Source: Archegozetes longisetosus (lineage: Eukaryota > Arthropoda > Arachnida > Sarcoptiformes > Trhypochthoniidae). From it: a DNA stretch of 64,000 nucleotides. Below the pieces are notes generated by a model. It was not told the origin of the DNA. It made no database searches and worked only from the letters and a program-made list of their open reading frames with translations. Position 1 is the first letter of the stretch. Every line of letters begins with the position of its first letter. The translations under genes were made by a program, and so were the position numbers. The stretch lies in assembly GCA_018873245.2 (NCBI GenBank), contig JAEMBT020000001.1, positions 18,726,220-18,790,219 of the forward strand. Direction: 5' to 3'. Shown here piece after piece: positions 1 through 10,319 of this stretch.

Positions 1-1460
1 CCACTAGTACTCTTTCTAAAGTTAATTAACTATTAATTTTGTAATATTATTGTATATTGCAAATTTTGTCTGATTGCTAAATTGAGCCGAAACTATCTTA
101 TAGTTGGAAAGCTAAAGAACCTTACAACCTGAGTTATGCTGTTTCTCCACAGTGGTATTCATTTTTGATTAATGTCAGTAGCGAGTCACGTTTGAGGAGA
201 AACATATCCTAACCTAATATAACAGAAGAAAAATATTATGAGGAATCGCGCAATAGGTAAAGCGGTATACAAATCGGTCATTGATGCAACATGAATGACG
301 CTAATATAGTTAGTATTAAGAAACAAGAACTTGATCCGAGTGTTACTTGATCTTTGAAACTAAGACCAAATGAGCTTATTTCTTTTTATTAGTATGACAA
401 TTTGGCTGACCTAACATTATCCTTATTAAACCTACTCATATAGCACTAAATTAGGTCCGTTCTCTATATTTTCATCTTTCCAATATTTTTTAAATTTCTT
501 TATAATTATGTCAAAACTTAGTCGATCGAATAACATTCAGTTACTCTATTTGTTTGACATTAATTTTATTCCAGAATAATATTTAATAAAAACTATTTTA
601 ATTTGACGAAAACACCTATTCACTGGAGAATCAGTTCATTATGTGGGTTAATAGAAGTTATAAAGTATAGGCTTATTTAATGTGTTTATAATAGATTGAA
701 TTAATTCGATATGTTTTACCTTTCATCAAAATGTTCTGCCAACAAATATTTGAATGACTTTTATACTACTCTATCGAACAATTTTTGTGGTAAATGGTCA
801 GCAAATATTTCTCATGTCATACTAATCTAATATTTTATGTAGCAGTAGGAGAAGTATGAGGAACTACAGTTATATTTACATATTGCACGTCTGAAACTAT
901 TGCCATTAATTAATGTTATGTTTATTCGCATATTACATAAGGTACCAACTCTCTATAGTTGAAAACAATTACAGCAAAACCAATTAATGTAATATAAATG
1001 TTGACACTGATAAATACTTTATCATCGTTATGTTGAATATGGTGAAACCTTCATATGGTGAATAGATGGCCACCAATAATTAACTCTCATTATAATAAGG
1101 TTTCACTATAAAGAAGCGTGTTTAGTGTTAGTGTGAGTCGGTAACAAGGCTGTAGCTTTCATTACACCGAGGTATTACTGAACCAACTAAGTGCTATTTG
1201 ATTGAGACATGAATAATCAATCTATCTGTCATTAGCAATCTCTGATGTACTCGTTTCAAACAATCTGTTCGTAAATATTCACTTTTAAGAATCTCTTAAA
1301 TCATGAGGTTCATCACTTGGAATCAACATTTATTGGAGTTGAGTAAGCTATTGATTTTTGTAGAGGATAATAGAAAAGCTTTTTGTGGTAATTGCACAAA
1401 ATGAGCTAAATAATTGGATCATTTCTTCTATCAGGGTAAAGATACCGGTAGAAACCGGAG
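1..1460. other. AT-rich intergenic sequence, no gene seen
   Basis: I see no convincing open frame, splice pattern or terminal inverted repeat in this stretch. One short CCTAA-type tract lies at 208-217. The stretch ends at the outer edge of the Tc1/mariner palindrome. Confidence 0.5.
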
Positions 1461-1551
1461 AGTAATACATTAATAACTTCTTAAGTAAGAATAAAGATTT
1501 TATCAAATATTATATTATAATTAATAAGCATACTCGTAATATTTTTTATAT

Positions 1552-1771
1552 TTGCTCCGTTATCTGTTGCTTTTTGTAAGAGCCCTCTCATGAGATTTTG
1601 GCACAAATTGGATTTAGTTTCTTTATTTTATTTCTAATTCTTGCCTTTAGTTTTTGAAAAGTTTTAGTTTTTCAGCTCTCCTCATAGAAATCATCTTTTA
1701 AAATTCTCCAGAGGTCCTCAATCGGTATCAATTGAGATTGAGCATTTGGTGGATTTAGCTCCTCAGGCGCA
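1552..1771 (-). pseudogene. Second Tc1/mariner transposase C-terminal fragment
   Basis: Read on the minus strand, the left arm gives PEELNPPNAQ, then IPIEDLW and LKDDFYEES followed by a stop. This parallels the plus-strand copy (PKELNPPNV / IPIEDLWG / KDDIYEEN). The premature stop right after the KDDFYEES block and the missing N-terminal two-thirds make it a dead remnant. It is the inverted partner of the fragment at 1779-1997. Confidence 0.75.
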
Positions 1772-1778
1772 TTTTTTT

Positions 1779-1997
1779 TTATATACTTTAGCCGCCTATG
1801 AAGAGCATATCAAGTATGTGCCTAAGGAGTTAAATCCGCCAAATGTTTCTCAACAGATACCAATTGAGGATCTTTGGGGAACTTCGAAGGACGATATCTA
1901 TGAGGAGAACTGTAAAGCTGATAATTTTCAAAAGCTAAAGGCAAGAATTAGAAATAAGATAAAGAAACGGAATCCAATTTATGCGAAAATCTCATGA
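1779..1997 (+). pseudogene. Tc1/mariner transposase, C-terminal fragment
   Basis: The frame ending at the stop at 1995-1997 reads about 70 codons typical of the C-terminal third of IS630/Tc1/mariner transposases: YVPKELNPPNV, then PIEDLWG, then a basic stretch with QKLKARIRNKIKK. In the family the PP.. .PIE.W block surrounds the third catalytic acidic residue of the DDE/D triad. The earlier catalytic residues and the DNA-binding domain are absent, so this cannot be an active enzyme. An upstream ATG at 1746 lies in the opposite arm of the palindrome and is a chance start, not the native one. I am sure of the superfamily but not of the clade. Confidence 0.8.
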
Positions 1998-2150
1998 GAG
2001 GGCTCTTACAAAAAATCCGAAAAGCAGCAGATAACGGAGCGAATACGTTTCTTCATCAATATAAAAATGTTATGAATATGTTAATTAATTATTATATAAT
2101 GTTTGATAAAATCCTTATTTTACTTAAAAGTTGATTAGTAACGTATTGCT

Positions 2151-3307
2151 TTTCTGTTAATTATCTATATCCCGTTAGCAATCATTAAAATTAATAAAAA
2201 TAAAAATAAACTGATTAGTCATTTGTTGCTTAAAAAACTTGGATTTTCTGATAAGAAATTTTAAACAATAAGTAAATGTTTGACTCTTTTAGTCAATTTA
2301 AATGCTATTAACCGGAAACTTAACGACTAAATTCTAGTATTCAACTGATAAGCGCATAAAGCCTGCATTTGAATCCAATTATTATTTGAAAGTATTTAGG
2401 AAAAGCATGTCTTCAAGCAACATCTTCACGTACTGGAAGCCAAAAATGATTCCTAAATTTCAAAATGAATGAATAAGAGTATTTTTAATTTATCAAATGC
2501 TAAATCTATTGAATAAAGTATTAAAAATATGGAGAGCTCTGAAATGAAAGCAACCAAATTCTCTATTAATTTTGAATTCATTGAATATTGAAATGATTTT
2601 GAAATTTGCGTTAAGCTCTTTATCTACGATTTCTCATTTTCCCTAACAAGAATAGGCTTTACTAATCACATAATTAACTTAAAAATTGTGCAACAAATTA
2701 CTAGTTAAGCGTAATCGACCTGAGTAATGAGGAAAACAAACTCATTATGTTAAGTATGCTGTTTAATTTTGGTTATGTTGCACAATTGTAATGTTGCTTA
2801 TTTATTAGTTCAGTGTGAAAGCCAGAAAACTTCGAGTGGGTCAATTAAGTCTCAAGTTCAAACACATCATATTCATTTTGACTAAATATATACTTTTTCG
2901 AATTAAACTCATTGTGTAGTGGTTTTAGACTTCAATTATAATCTTTTTTTGCTTTATTTGGTAGCAATTAATATAACAGGTTAAGAAGATTTCATGTTGA
3001 TTAATATACAACTTTCTATATGAAGTTAGTTAAAAATTTAAATTGAGGGGAGGGGTACCGAAAGCCCCTACTGGCTTCTCCACTCAATCAATCGTAACCT
3101 TTTATAAAAAAACTTTGTTTCGAAATTTTCATGAATTTTATATCGATCTGTTGAGTGCAACAATTGAATTAAGAGAAACTTAGTGAATGAAAGATAAATT
3201 TGATAAGTATAAAAATATTGCTCTAAATGAAAATTTTGAATTTGTAAGTTTAAAATTGTGAGTATAAAAAGCATTGAAGACTAAGTTTAAATTAAGAGAC
3301 AATCCTA
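2151..3307. other. AT-rich intergenic sequence
   Basis: No gene is seen. A small GC-rich hairpin-like patch lies at 3043-3087 (GGGGAGGGG followed by a pyrimidine-rich partner). A short inverted pair, ATTGTGCAACA near 2689 and TGTTGCACAAT near 2776, brackets about 100 bases. Neither can be assigned. Confidence 0.4.
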
Positions 3308-3347
3308 TTTAGCTTGACTTCAGTACAGATTGATATGAATGAGAGTT
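3308..3347 (+). repeat. 40-bp inverted repeat, left member
   Basis: This 40-mer, beginning TTTAGCTTGACTTCAGT, recurs inverted at 6706-6745 with 36 of 40 positions identical by eye. Similarity stops sharply at both edges on both sides. The pair encloses 3.4 kb that includes a complete foldback element and most of a second TIR element. Confidence 0.75.
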
Positions 3348-4627
3348 GGCAATAATAATCTTTCGCAAAGATGTATACTTAAGATTACTAGGATTTTTAT
3401 TTCGGATAAAATATCTGCTGCTGGGAATTAAAACCAGACATGCATATATGTATGTGTTGCAGAATATGCTGCATGTCTAATTTGCGAAATTTTTGTTTGG
3501 AATATACTCAGGACAATTACATGAAAGCCTTTTGCGAAACTCGAATGAAAGTGAAAGTCACAAATATCTCAAAAATTGTGCAATAGGTGAAAATTTCGTA
3601 TATATATATTTCGCAAGGGCCAAATCGATGAAATTATATGAGACATCTGCCAAATGCATTTCAGATAAGTACTTTGTTTATACAACAGATTTTATTTCTT
3701 ATGTAAGTATAGCCATTAATCGGATTTCAATCAGTATTTTTGCTAGGATTTGGTGCTTTTTTGCTTTCCATAAAACATTTCTAATCCTTTATCACTTGTC
3801 ATCTGAGTGTACATCGAAAAATTGTTGGGTGGACATCTCGATCTCCTAATTTTAAATTTGAAGTGAGGATCCTGTAGATCTAGAGTACACTATATCGTAT
3901 GCAAATTATTAACACGTTGTAGTTTTATTTTTATAAATATATCAAATATATAAATAAGTGATATAACGTTTTGAAAAATAAGTTCTAATAGAGACATATT
4001 AGAACAAAAAATAAAATTAATTTGAAACACCATAAGCATGATTTTCTATTATACCGTCTTTTAAATTAATTATTTTTAAATTTAGTATATTCATAAGTTT
4101 ATAGGTTGACTTTTATTGTCGTAGTCTTACAAGAGTCACTTACATCTACAACAGTCTTGTAAGTCTCGAAACTTTTTGCAACAAGACTTATTAACTACTA
4201 TAACTTGCCCACTTGCTAGAGTTCAATGATCAAATGAAGTCACGATTTGTATATGTCTTGATATAAACCTTTAGTATATGGGCTTTTGTTCTTCAGAAGA
4301 GAATTCATAGATAGGTGAAACACCTGCTGAAAGGTCAAACTAAATATACTATTGACTAAAACTTTTTCTATTGAACGGATGTTCATATTGTGACTTATTC
4401 AGTAGGATTCAGATAAAATTCTTCATAGCTCTTTCAGAAAAAAGATACAAAAGGACTATCGTAGCTTTCATTCAAAGATCCAATAGCTCGCAAATCCTTC
4501 CAACGGATCAAATAGATAAATCAATGTCATTCAGTTGACAGATCTATGTCTGCACTTTGTTGCTATGCTTTACAAAATCTATAAAATCAAATTCTCGAGA
4601 GAATTGTAGCATCAATTTGAACCTTTC
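3348..4627. other. AT-rich sequence, no supported gene
   Basis: A 118-codon open frame (3493-3849) lies here. Its residues are dominated by Ile, Ser, Phe and Tyr, as expected from AT-rich noncoding DNA, and I recognise no domain, so I do not call it a gene. The motif TTTGCGAAA or its complement occurs four times between 3361 and 3615, and AGACATGCA/TGCATGTCT forms a short hairpin at about 3437-3479. Confidence 0.4.
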
Positions 4628-5222
4628 GGTGTCTTCCCAGATTGTAGACATTCGCTCTATAGAAATCAATTTTATAGACACCCACTTTATAGACATTTCA
4701 TTTGGTAGACAAATTTTCGCGAATGAAAATTCTGTCCAGTCTTGGCATTTTGTTTTAAGACACCGTATACAATCTTTCATAATACTTACATAAACAGTGG
4801 AAAAATATGTTGAAAAATAGAAATTTAATTCTGATTTAATAATGCAATACTTTTGTGATATCAGACAAAATATCGCATACGAAGATTATTATATGTAATA
4901 TTCTCATGTGACATTTTGTAATGAGATATTTTGTAGTGCGATATTTTGTCTGATAGCACAAAAGTAATTGCATTATTAATAAATCAGAATTAAATTTCTA
5001 TTTTTCAACATATTTTTTCGCTATTCATACAGGTTTTATGAAAGGTTGCATACGGTGTCTTGAAACAAAATGCCAAGACTGGGTCACAGTCTTCAGCCTA
5101 ACATCAATAATCTCCTCGATCCTCGATGATCAGAATCTTCGTTCGCGAAAATTTGTCTATGAAATGAAATGTCTATAAAGTAAATTTCTATAAAGTGAGT
5201 ATCTATCAATTGGGGTATAACC
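4628..5222. mobile_element. Foldback DNA transposon, copy 1 (family FB-A)
   Basis: Long terminal inverted repeats cover almost the whole 595 bases. The left end begins GGTGTCTTCCCAGATTGTAG, and the right end read inward begins GGTTATACCCCAATTGATAG. The arms contain repeated CTATAAAGTG-type subrepeats, then matching blocks around TTTTGTTT..GACACCGTAT and AAATTTAATTCTGATTTA, meeting near 4900. The flanks AACCTTTC (4620-4627) and AACCTCTC (5223-5230) agree at 7 of 8 positions and look like an 8-bp target-site duplication. The left arm lacks about 55 bases (GCCTAACATCAATAATCTC region) present in the right arm and in both arms of copy 2. No transposase is encoded; two overlapping open frames at 4544-4793 are by-products of the palindrome. 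An 8-bp duplication suggests the hAT or P-like groups, but the superfamily is not settled. Confidence 0.8.
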
Positions 5223-6238
5223 AACCTCTCTTATAGTTAGTTCACGAAATATATTAGCGGTGACCGTCAATTCATTGAAAGCTAAAAAGGTTTTACATTT
5301 AAAAGAAGAATACTGCATCGTCTGATAGCTTTAACTTAGGTGATGGTGAATAGGCAGACTTTTTGATAATTTCCAAAAAAATCGTGAGTTGGATAACAAT
5401 TGTAAAGAGACTTTCTCAACAAAATGAGTTCGATTTTAGTTGAACTAATTTTGAAAGATTACTAGTTAGACTGAACGAGATTACAGTCTTTCTAAAATTT
5501 CAACTTTGAACCGCAACTGTACGCTATTTTCATGAGATCTCAAAAACAGTTCGTTCGTTTGTATGTTCACTATACCTCTAGTAAATTGAAACTTCTTTCA
5601 ATCTCAGTAATGTTACTGAAATTGACCAGATTTGTAATTTATTAGTGTTCGAGCAGTTCTGTCAAATGATACCAAAGACTAAATATAGAAAAGTTTTAAG
5701 GAAAAACTTTTCGAAAAAGGCCTAGACTGAGAAAAAAGTAGTTCAATCATTTGTTTGGACTTAGTTGTTTACTTGTTCAGAATGATCATCAACTCGTGTG
5801 GCAAATATTGTTGACGTCTGGGTTTGGTTACAAGTTATCAATCAATGAGTTTTATATAGCTGGATATATGTTAGATATATTTGTTTTATAATAATAATTA
5901 TTATATTGATCATTAAATGTAATTCTAGAAATACGAAACACGATAATAGAACATAATTTTTACATTAATTATTAAAAACAAAACCATAAGTTAGATGATA
6001 AGTTGTAAAAACAATACATCGTCTTAAAACACACTTACAGTAGTAATAACTATTCATTCAAACTTCGTCCAGTCAAATTATTTTCAGCAGTTAAATAATA
6101 CTTTGTATTAATGCAACTGAATCTTTGAGTAGTTTGCAACTGAAATTAGATTTCATTAAATAAAAGATAGAATAACAGACAAAAATAATAGAGTGCTACA
6201 AATGTAAACAGACTGTAATTGAAAATATTTTTCTGTAG
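5223..6238. other. AT-rich intergenic sequence, nothing seen
   Basis: No gene, repeat or RNA could be recognised between the foldback element and the next TIR element. Confidence 0.4.
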
Positions 6239-7074
6239 TCTAGTTAGAGCTAGACTTTGAAATAGCTAATTTCAGAATGGCTAATCCTTGCTTTGAATCC
6301 CCTAATAACCGATTGCCAGAATAGTTATTCCATTTTTCAAATTTTGGGATAAACTAGAAATAATCTTTTGAATTAATACTGAAAATTTAAGTGAACAAAA
6401 AAGTACTCAGCGTTTTTAAAACCACTTTTCCTTACAAATAGAAATCTGAATGAAATTTTACATAATGCCAAAGCATTCCCTTAGGACTAATATACAAATA
6501 TTTTCTTTGATTCTGAGCCTTACATTTGAGAGTAAAGCACCAAAATGTATACATTAAGGTATATATATAAGTTTTGATTTCAGTTAATTATTAGATTCTT
6601 AACTAAGTCTTTGATAATTCTTATTGTAAAAAGTTTTGATAGTATAAAAACAAAAATAATATAACGTATCAATGGTTTACATACTATACAACTATTTTTA
6701 GTACTAACTCTCATTCATATCGAACCGCACTGAAGTCAAGCTAAAAGTTCGATAAAGATATAAAAAGTTAAGTCATTTTGTAAACTCTTAATAATCTGAA
6801 TTACCTTCGATTTAAAAACGATCTTCAACACTTCTTAAATTCATAGTCTAAAGTGTAAGGCTCGGATCTATGAGAAAAACGTTGACATGCGCTTAACTGG
6901 TAAAATGAAATTGATTTCAATTTGAAACAATAAACTTAGAGTAGGTTATCATATTTAGTGTATTTATTCTGATGAAAAGGTGAAAGTCTGCTAATAGATA
7001 TAAAAAACAGGGTTTAGCCAATATGAAATTAGCCTTTTTGAAATTAGCCATTTCGAAGTTTTCCCGTAGTTAGA
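6239..7074. mobile_element. TIR-bounded element with GGCTAATTTC motifs
   Basis: The ends are inverted copies of each other over about 35-45 bases: the left reads TCTAGTTAGAG then TTTGAAATAGCTAATTTC, and the right, read inward, reads TCTAACTACGG then TTCGAAATGGCTAATTTC. The motif GAAAT(A/G)GCTAATTTCA is repeated within the right terminus. The 836-base interior has no recognisable transposase, so this is most simply a non-autonomous DNA element. It contains the right 40-bp repeat (6706-6745). I found no clear target duplication. Confidence 0.55.
6706..6745 (-). repeat. 40-bp inverted repeat, right member
   Basis: Reverse complement of the 40-mer at 3308-3347, with four mismatches clustered in the middle (the ACAGATT versus GCGGTTC region). 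It lies inside the TIR-bounded element at 6239-7074, whereas its partner lies outside any element I can delimit. Confidence 0.75.
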
Positions 7075-7430
7075 TTAAGATTATACTTTGGTGTAGTACA
7101 CAGGAACACTTCACTAATTAAATTATTAATGATCAATTATTACTCATTTATAGGTAAAACAAATTTGACCTGTAAGGAACACGAAATTCTGATAATCTAA
7201 TGACCACTAAAAGGTTCATAAATTACTTGATTCATTCCAGTTTATTAATGACTTGGTTTTAAGGATGGAACAATATTATCAGATAAATCATTCTTATTTT
7301 CGAAATTTGATCTACTTAAATCTATCATTTCTTGAAAACCTGACTTTTAACTAGTGATGGAATCGAGCCTTCGAGTACTCGAGGCTCGCTCGAATGTATC
7401 GAGCCTCAAGCTGGACTAAAATTATAAAAT

Positions 7431-7991
7431 AAGGCTTGGGCAATAATTAAATTTACATTTTTAATTTTCTGAATAAAATGAAAAGTATAAAACAAATTTA
7501 GATGAAGATTTATCTAAAGCAAAAATATATATTGAAGTAAAATTTTTATAATTTGTATGGCACTAACACCCCAGACAACTACTCATTACCACAGTGATGC
7601 TACAAACTGGCACAAAGCTCAAAATATCGAATTCGTAAAGCGCTACAGTAATATCCCGTACTATCCACAGGGCCGACTAATTGAGAAATTGGACAGAATG
7701 TAAGACAATTTTCAAACGTTGACAAAAGAAACTTAAAACTTTGACTGATTTTTAACGAATCTGGAGAGATATCTCTAAAAAATCGCCGAAAGAAGTGGTA
7801 AAAGCTTAATGCGTGGCCTTAAGACTAGATTGAAAGCTGGAGTCAAGGAGGGGTGTTAGTGACATATAAATTATAAAGATTTTACTTCAATATATATTTT
7901 TGCTTTAGGTAAATTTTCATTTAAATGTGCTTTGTACTTTTCATCTTATTCAGAAAACTAAAAATGTAAATTTACTTATTGCATAAGCCTT
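7431..7991. mobile_element. Nested element with 142-bp inverted repeats
   Basis: Two arms of 142 bases each (7431-7572 and 7850-7991) are inverted copies of one another. Outer ends read AAGGCTTGGGCAATAA and AAGGCTTATGCAATAA; inner ends read CACTAACACCCC and its complement. The 277-base spacer is unrelated to the arms and holds a frame of about 40 codons (from 7575: TTTHYHSDATNWHKAQN, stop near 7698) that I cannot assign. The unit sits between the left end and the transposase end of the host hAT. An alternative is that the right arm is native hAT sequence and the left arm an inverted copy of it, with the spacer a separate insertion at the CACTAACACCCC boundary. Confidence 0.7.
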
Positions 7992-8003
7992 AATATAGGC
8001 TTA

Positions 8004-8153
8004 GCAAGAGAGTACTTGGGAATTCCTTCATCTGTGTCATCTGAACGTGTATTTTCAAAAGTTGGTCATCTAATCTCAAAAAGACGCGCAAATTTATCTC
8101 CAAAACTAGTTAATAAACTAATATTCATGAACAAAAATATTAATTATATGTAA
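8004..8153 (+). pseudogene. hAT transposase C-terminal dimerisation domain
   Basis: Forty-nine uninterrupted codons followed by TAA read YLGIPSSVSSERVFSKVG, then HLISKRRANLSPKLVNKLI and FMNKN. This is the hallmark of the hAT C-terminal dimerisation region, in which a YL.IP..S..SERVFS core is followed by an IS.RR..LSP..V..L.F...N tail. Only the last tenth or so of a normal hAT transposase (usually 500-700 residues) remains. The reading frame is intact and its core well conserved, which suggests comparatively recent decay. The upstream portion was lost or displaced by the nested inverted-repeat element. Confidence 0.9.
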
Positions 8154-8632
8154 TAGTATTTATAATACTCATTTCAAAGTACAATCTGTTTTTAAAAATG
8201 TCTTATGATTTCATTAAATTTTTGTGTAAAATTTTTTCGAGTACTCGTCGAGCCTTCGAGCCTTGAGAATCGAGCCTCGAGTCTTAGATAGCTCGAAAAT
8301 TCCCATCACTACTTTTAACTCCAATTAAAAGTGTTGATAATTCGTTTTTTTTATAATTAACCGAAAACAAATATTTTCACACTGTTTGAGACTCAAGAAT
8401 TCATTCATTGGTAATGATATCACTTGATAATTTCATGTTCATTATCAAAAATTTTCCATCTTTGATAATAAGTAAACTTTCAAGATAAATGTTTTGACAC
8501 TATTGTCTTCTGTTGTTAAGTACAGTTGAAAATTTATTGATGGTTGATAACAACCAGAGTAAAATAATGCCAAAAGATTATCCAGAGGGTTATTCATATA
8601 TTTATAAAAGTACATTTAATTACAAAAAACAC

Positions 8633-8985
8633 ATTATGTGCACCATAAGACTTAATAATCTGCTATAGATATAAATAGCGCCTGATGGAGAGCTTGTTGC
8701 TGTGCTTTTAGAGGACGCATCCTTTGGTGTACACTGTTAGCTATTAATACATGTATATAATTTGCCTTTCTTATTCGCTTTTATAAATTTATGCATAACC
8801 CATTCGATAGGTTCTTACGCATTACTTTACTCCAGTTGCCATCAACCATTAGTAAGTTCTTAACTGTACGTGTATTAAGAGTGTGTCAGGAAACGTGGCC
8901 TAGAAGCGTAGAAGCGAGCTCTCCGTCAGACGCTCTCCGTATCTATCACAGATTGTTAAGCTTCAGGGCGCATATATTGTATACA
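8633..8985. mobile_element. GC-richer foldback/hairpin element
   Basis: The sequence at about 8633-8735, read in reverse complement, matches about 8880-8985. Both contain AAGCTCTCCATCAGGCGCT or its variant GAGCTCTCCGTCAGACGCT, then TATCTAT..CAGATT.TTAAG, ending in TGCACC/GCGCCC. The arms are clearly richer in G+C than the surroundings. A loop of about 145 bases separates them. It has no coding capacity, and an 81-codon frame at 8791-9036 runs through loop and right arm and is not a gene. Most likely a foldback MITE; the exact ends are uncertain. Confidence 0.6.
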
Positions 8986-10319
8986 AATCTAATCTTTATT
9001 AAAAACCGCAAAATAATATTTTTAATGGTTTTATAGTAAATATTAAACATACTAAATGTATTTTACAAGTGATTTGAAAACAAAAAAGTCAGAACTCATT
9101 TTGGAACATTGTGCAGACAAAATTTTCAAAAAATTTTCAAAAATAATGCTGACATTGAGAAATCAAATCAATAAAATGTTTTATATATATTGTCTTGCTT
9201 CTAAGTGAGTCTGAGTTAGAAAATATGAAAATTTGGGTGAGAAATGGCATAAATCTAAGAATGAGATTGTGGAAGCTCTGATATTTACTAAGGAATTGTG
9301 AATCACTAAAGCTTTTACTAAAGTACAAGATTTTCCTTTGAAGTGTTAGTTAAGAAGATAAGAAGATTCAACAAGAATAAGACTTAGCTTTCTATAAGAC
9401 ATTTCTATTAGTGCTCTATTCAAAGTTAATATACTATAAGTTCAATCATAGCAAATATTGAGAAACTTATTATTTTTGTTTTGACCAACTAATGATAAGC
9501 TATAATTCGTAAGAACTCTAAGGTTTTTTTGACTTGCTTCAGGCCAATAGTTCAAAGTTCTACTGTTTGAATGAATTTTATAATTACTTTTATTTGATTT
9601 GCAGTTTAATGAGCATATGATACAATTAATTCTATGTCGTAACTTGCAAGTTCCAAACACTGGTTTAGAGCTGAACATCCGACTATTATCGGGTTCGGGT
9701 GGGCCGTCTAGAGTGAGTTGATCAAAAACGAACCCAAATCTGACAGTAACCCGAAATGACCGAAAATCAGTTTTTAAGAGTTTTTTCTATTTTCAAGAAG
9801 AAGTAATTCACGTAGTTTAAATATGATTAAACTATTTATTAATTTTATCAACGAATTTAGTTAATATGATGAGCTTTGAAAGTGAACGTCGTATACAATC
9901 AGAGTGAAGTACAATTAAGGATAGGAAGCTAACTTTTTAAGTAAAATATTTAAGTAGAAGTTTCAAACTTCATAAATGATAGATAAAAAGCACAATGTTT
10001 GAAGACTTATTCTAAAAGATGTTTTAATTCTAGTCAGTAGTAAGAAACATTAATTTTGTTTTAGAGCACGATTTCTATAAGTCTGGTATGAAAATGATCG
10101 TAACATGACTAAAGCTATGTTATTAGTAATGCAGTGTTTGTTAATAATAATAACGGATTACATCTAATATTTACTTAGATTTTGATTTTCAAATATTAAT
10201 AGTGAGTTAAAAACTTTTATTTCACTAAATTGAGGCTTAAGGTGATTTTTACTAATGATCAGTAAACCTCTTAGGAGATTTCAAAGTCCTTAGTTGTACA
10301 TCTGCCATTGTTTGCACAT
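8986..10319. other. Intergenic; GC-rich hAT-end-like patch near 9673
   Basis: No gene is seen. A patch at 9673-9770 is rich in CGGGTTCGGG and its complement AACCCGAA, a composition often found at subterminal regions of hAT elements. A loosely similar inverted motif (AACATTCAGACTCGGTCACC on the minus strand) lies near 10745, so a decayed element spanning about 9671-10745 is possible but unproven. Confidence 0.3.

Larger units (their letters stand above)
1461..2150. mobile_element. Palindrome of two truncated Tc1/mariner copies
   Basis: The segment folds on itself. The left arm (about 1461-1771) is an inverted, diverged copy of the right arm (about 1817-2150), with a loop of about 45 bases. 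Both arms contain the same sequence around ATCTCATGAGAGGGCTCTTA (left 1578-1601 in reverse, right 1991-2014). Each arm carries the 3' part of a Tc1/mariner-type transposase reading outward from the centre, followed by the element's 3' terminal region. This is the layout of two 5'-truncated copies joined head to head. Both arms have base differences and small indels, so the duplication is not recent. It could be a foldback derivative mobilised as a unit, or a chance tail-end rearrangement. Confidence 0.75.
7352..8311 (+). mobile_element. hAT transposon remnant with perfect 8-bp TSD
   Basis: The flanks at 7344-7351 and 8312-8319 are both CTTTTAAC, a perfect 8-bp target-site duplication as expected for hAT. 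The left terminus is TAGTGATGGAATCGAGCC and the right terminus read inward is TAGTGATGGGAATTTTCGAG. Subterminal regions on both sides are rich in the self-complementary motifs TCGAGCC/GGCTCGA and GAGTACTCG. Just inside the right end (8004-8153) is the C-terminal dimerisation segment of a hAT transposase. The middle is replaced by a nested inverted-repeat element (7431-7991). At 960 bases it is far shorter than an autonomous hAT (typically 2.5-5 kb) and cannot encode a full transposase. Confidence 0.9.

Noticed and set aside
3493..3849. 118-codon open frame on the plus strand
   Set aside because: Amino-acid make-up follows AT-rich noncoding DNA (Ile, Ser, Phe, Tyr), with no domain, no splice context and no start context worth noting.
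4544..4793. Two 78-codon frames on opposite strands
   Set aside because: They overlap each other on the left arm of a foldback element; palindromic, repeat-derived sequence explains both.
8791..9036. 81-codon frame with relatively normal composition
   Set aside because: It runs through the loop and right arm of a hairpin element, which explains its GC content.
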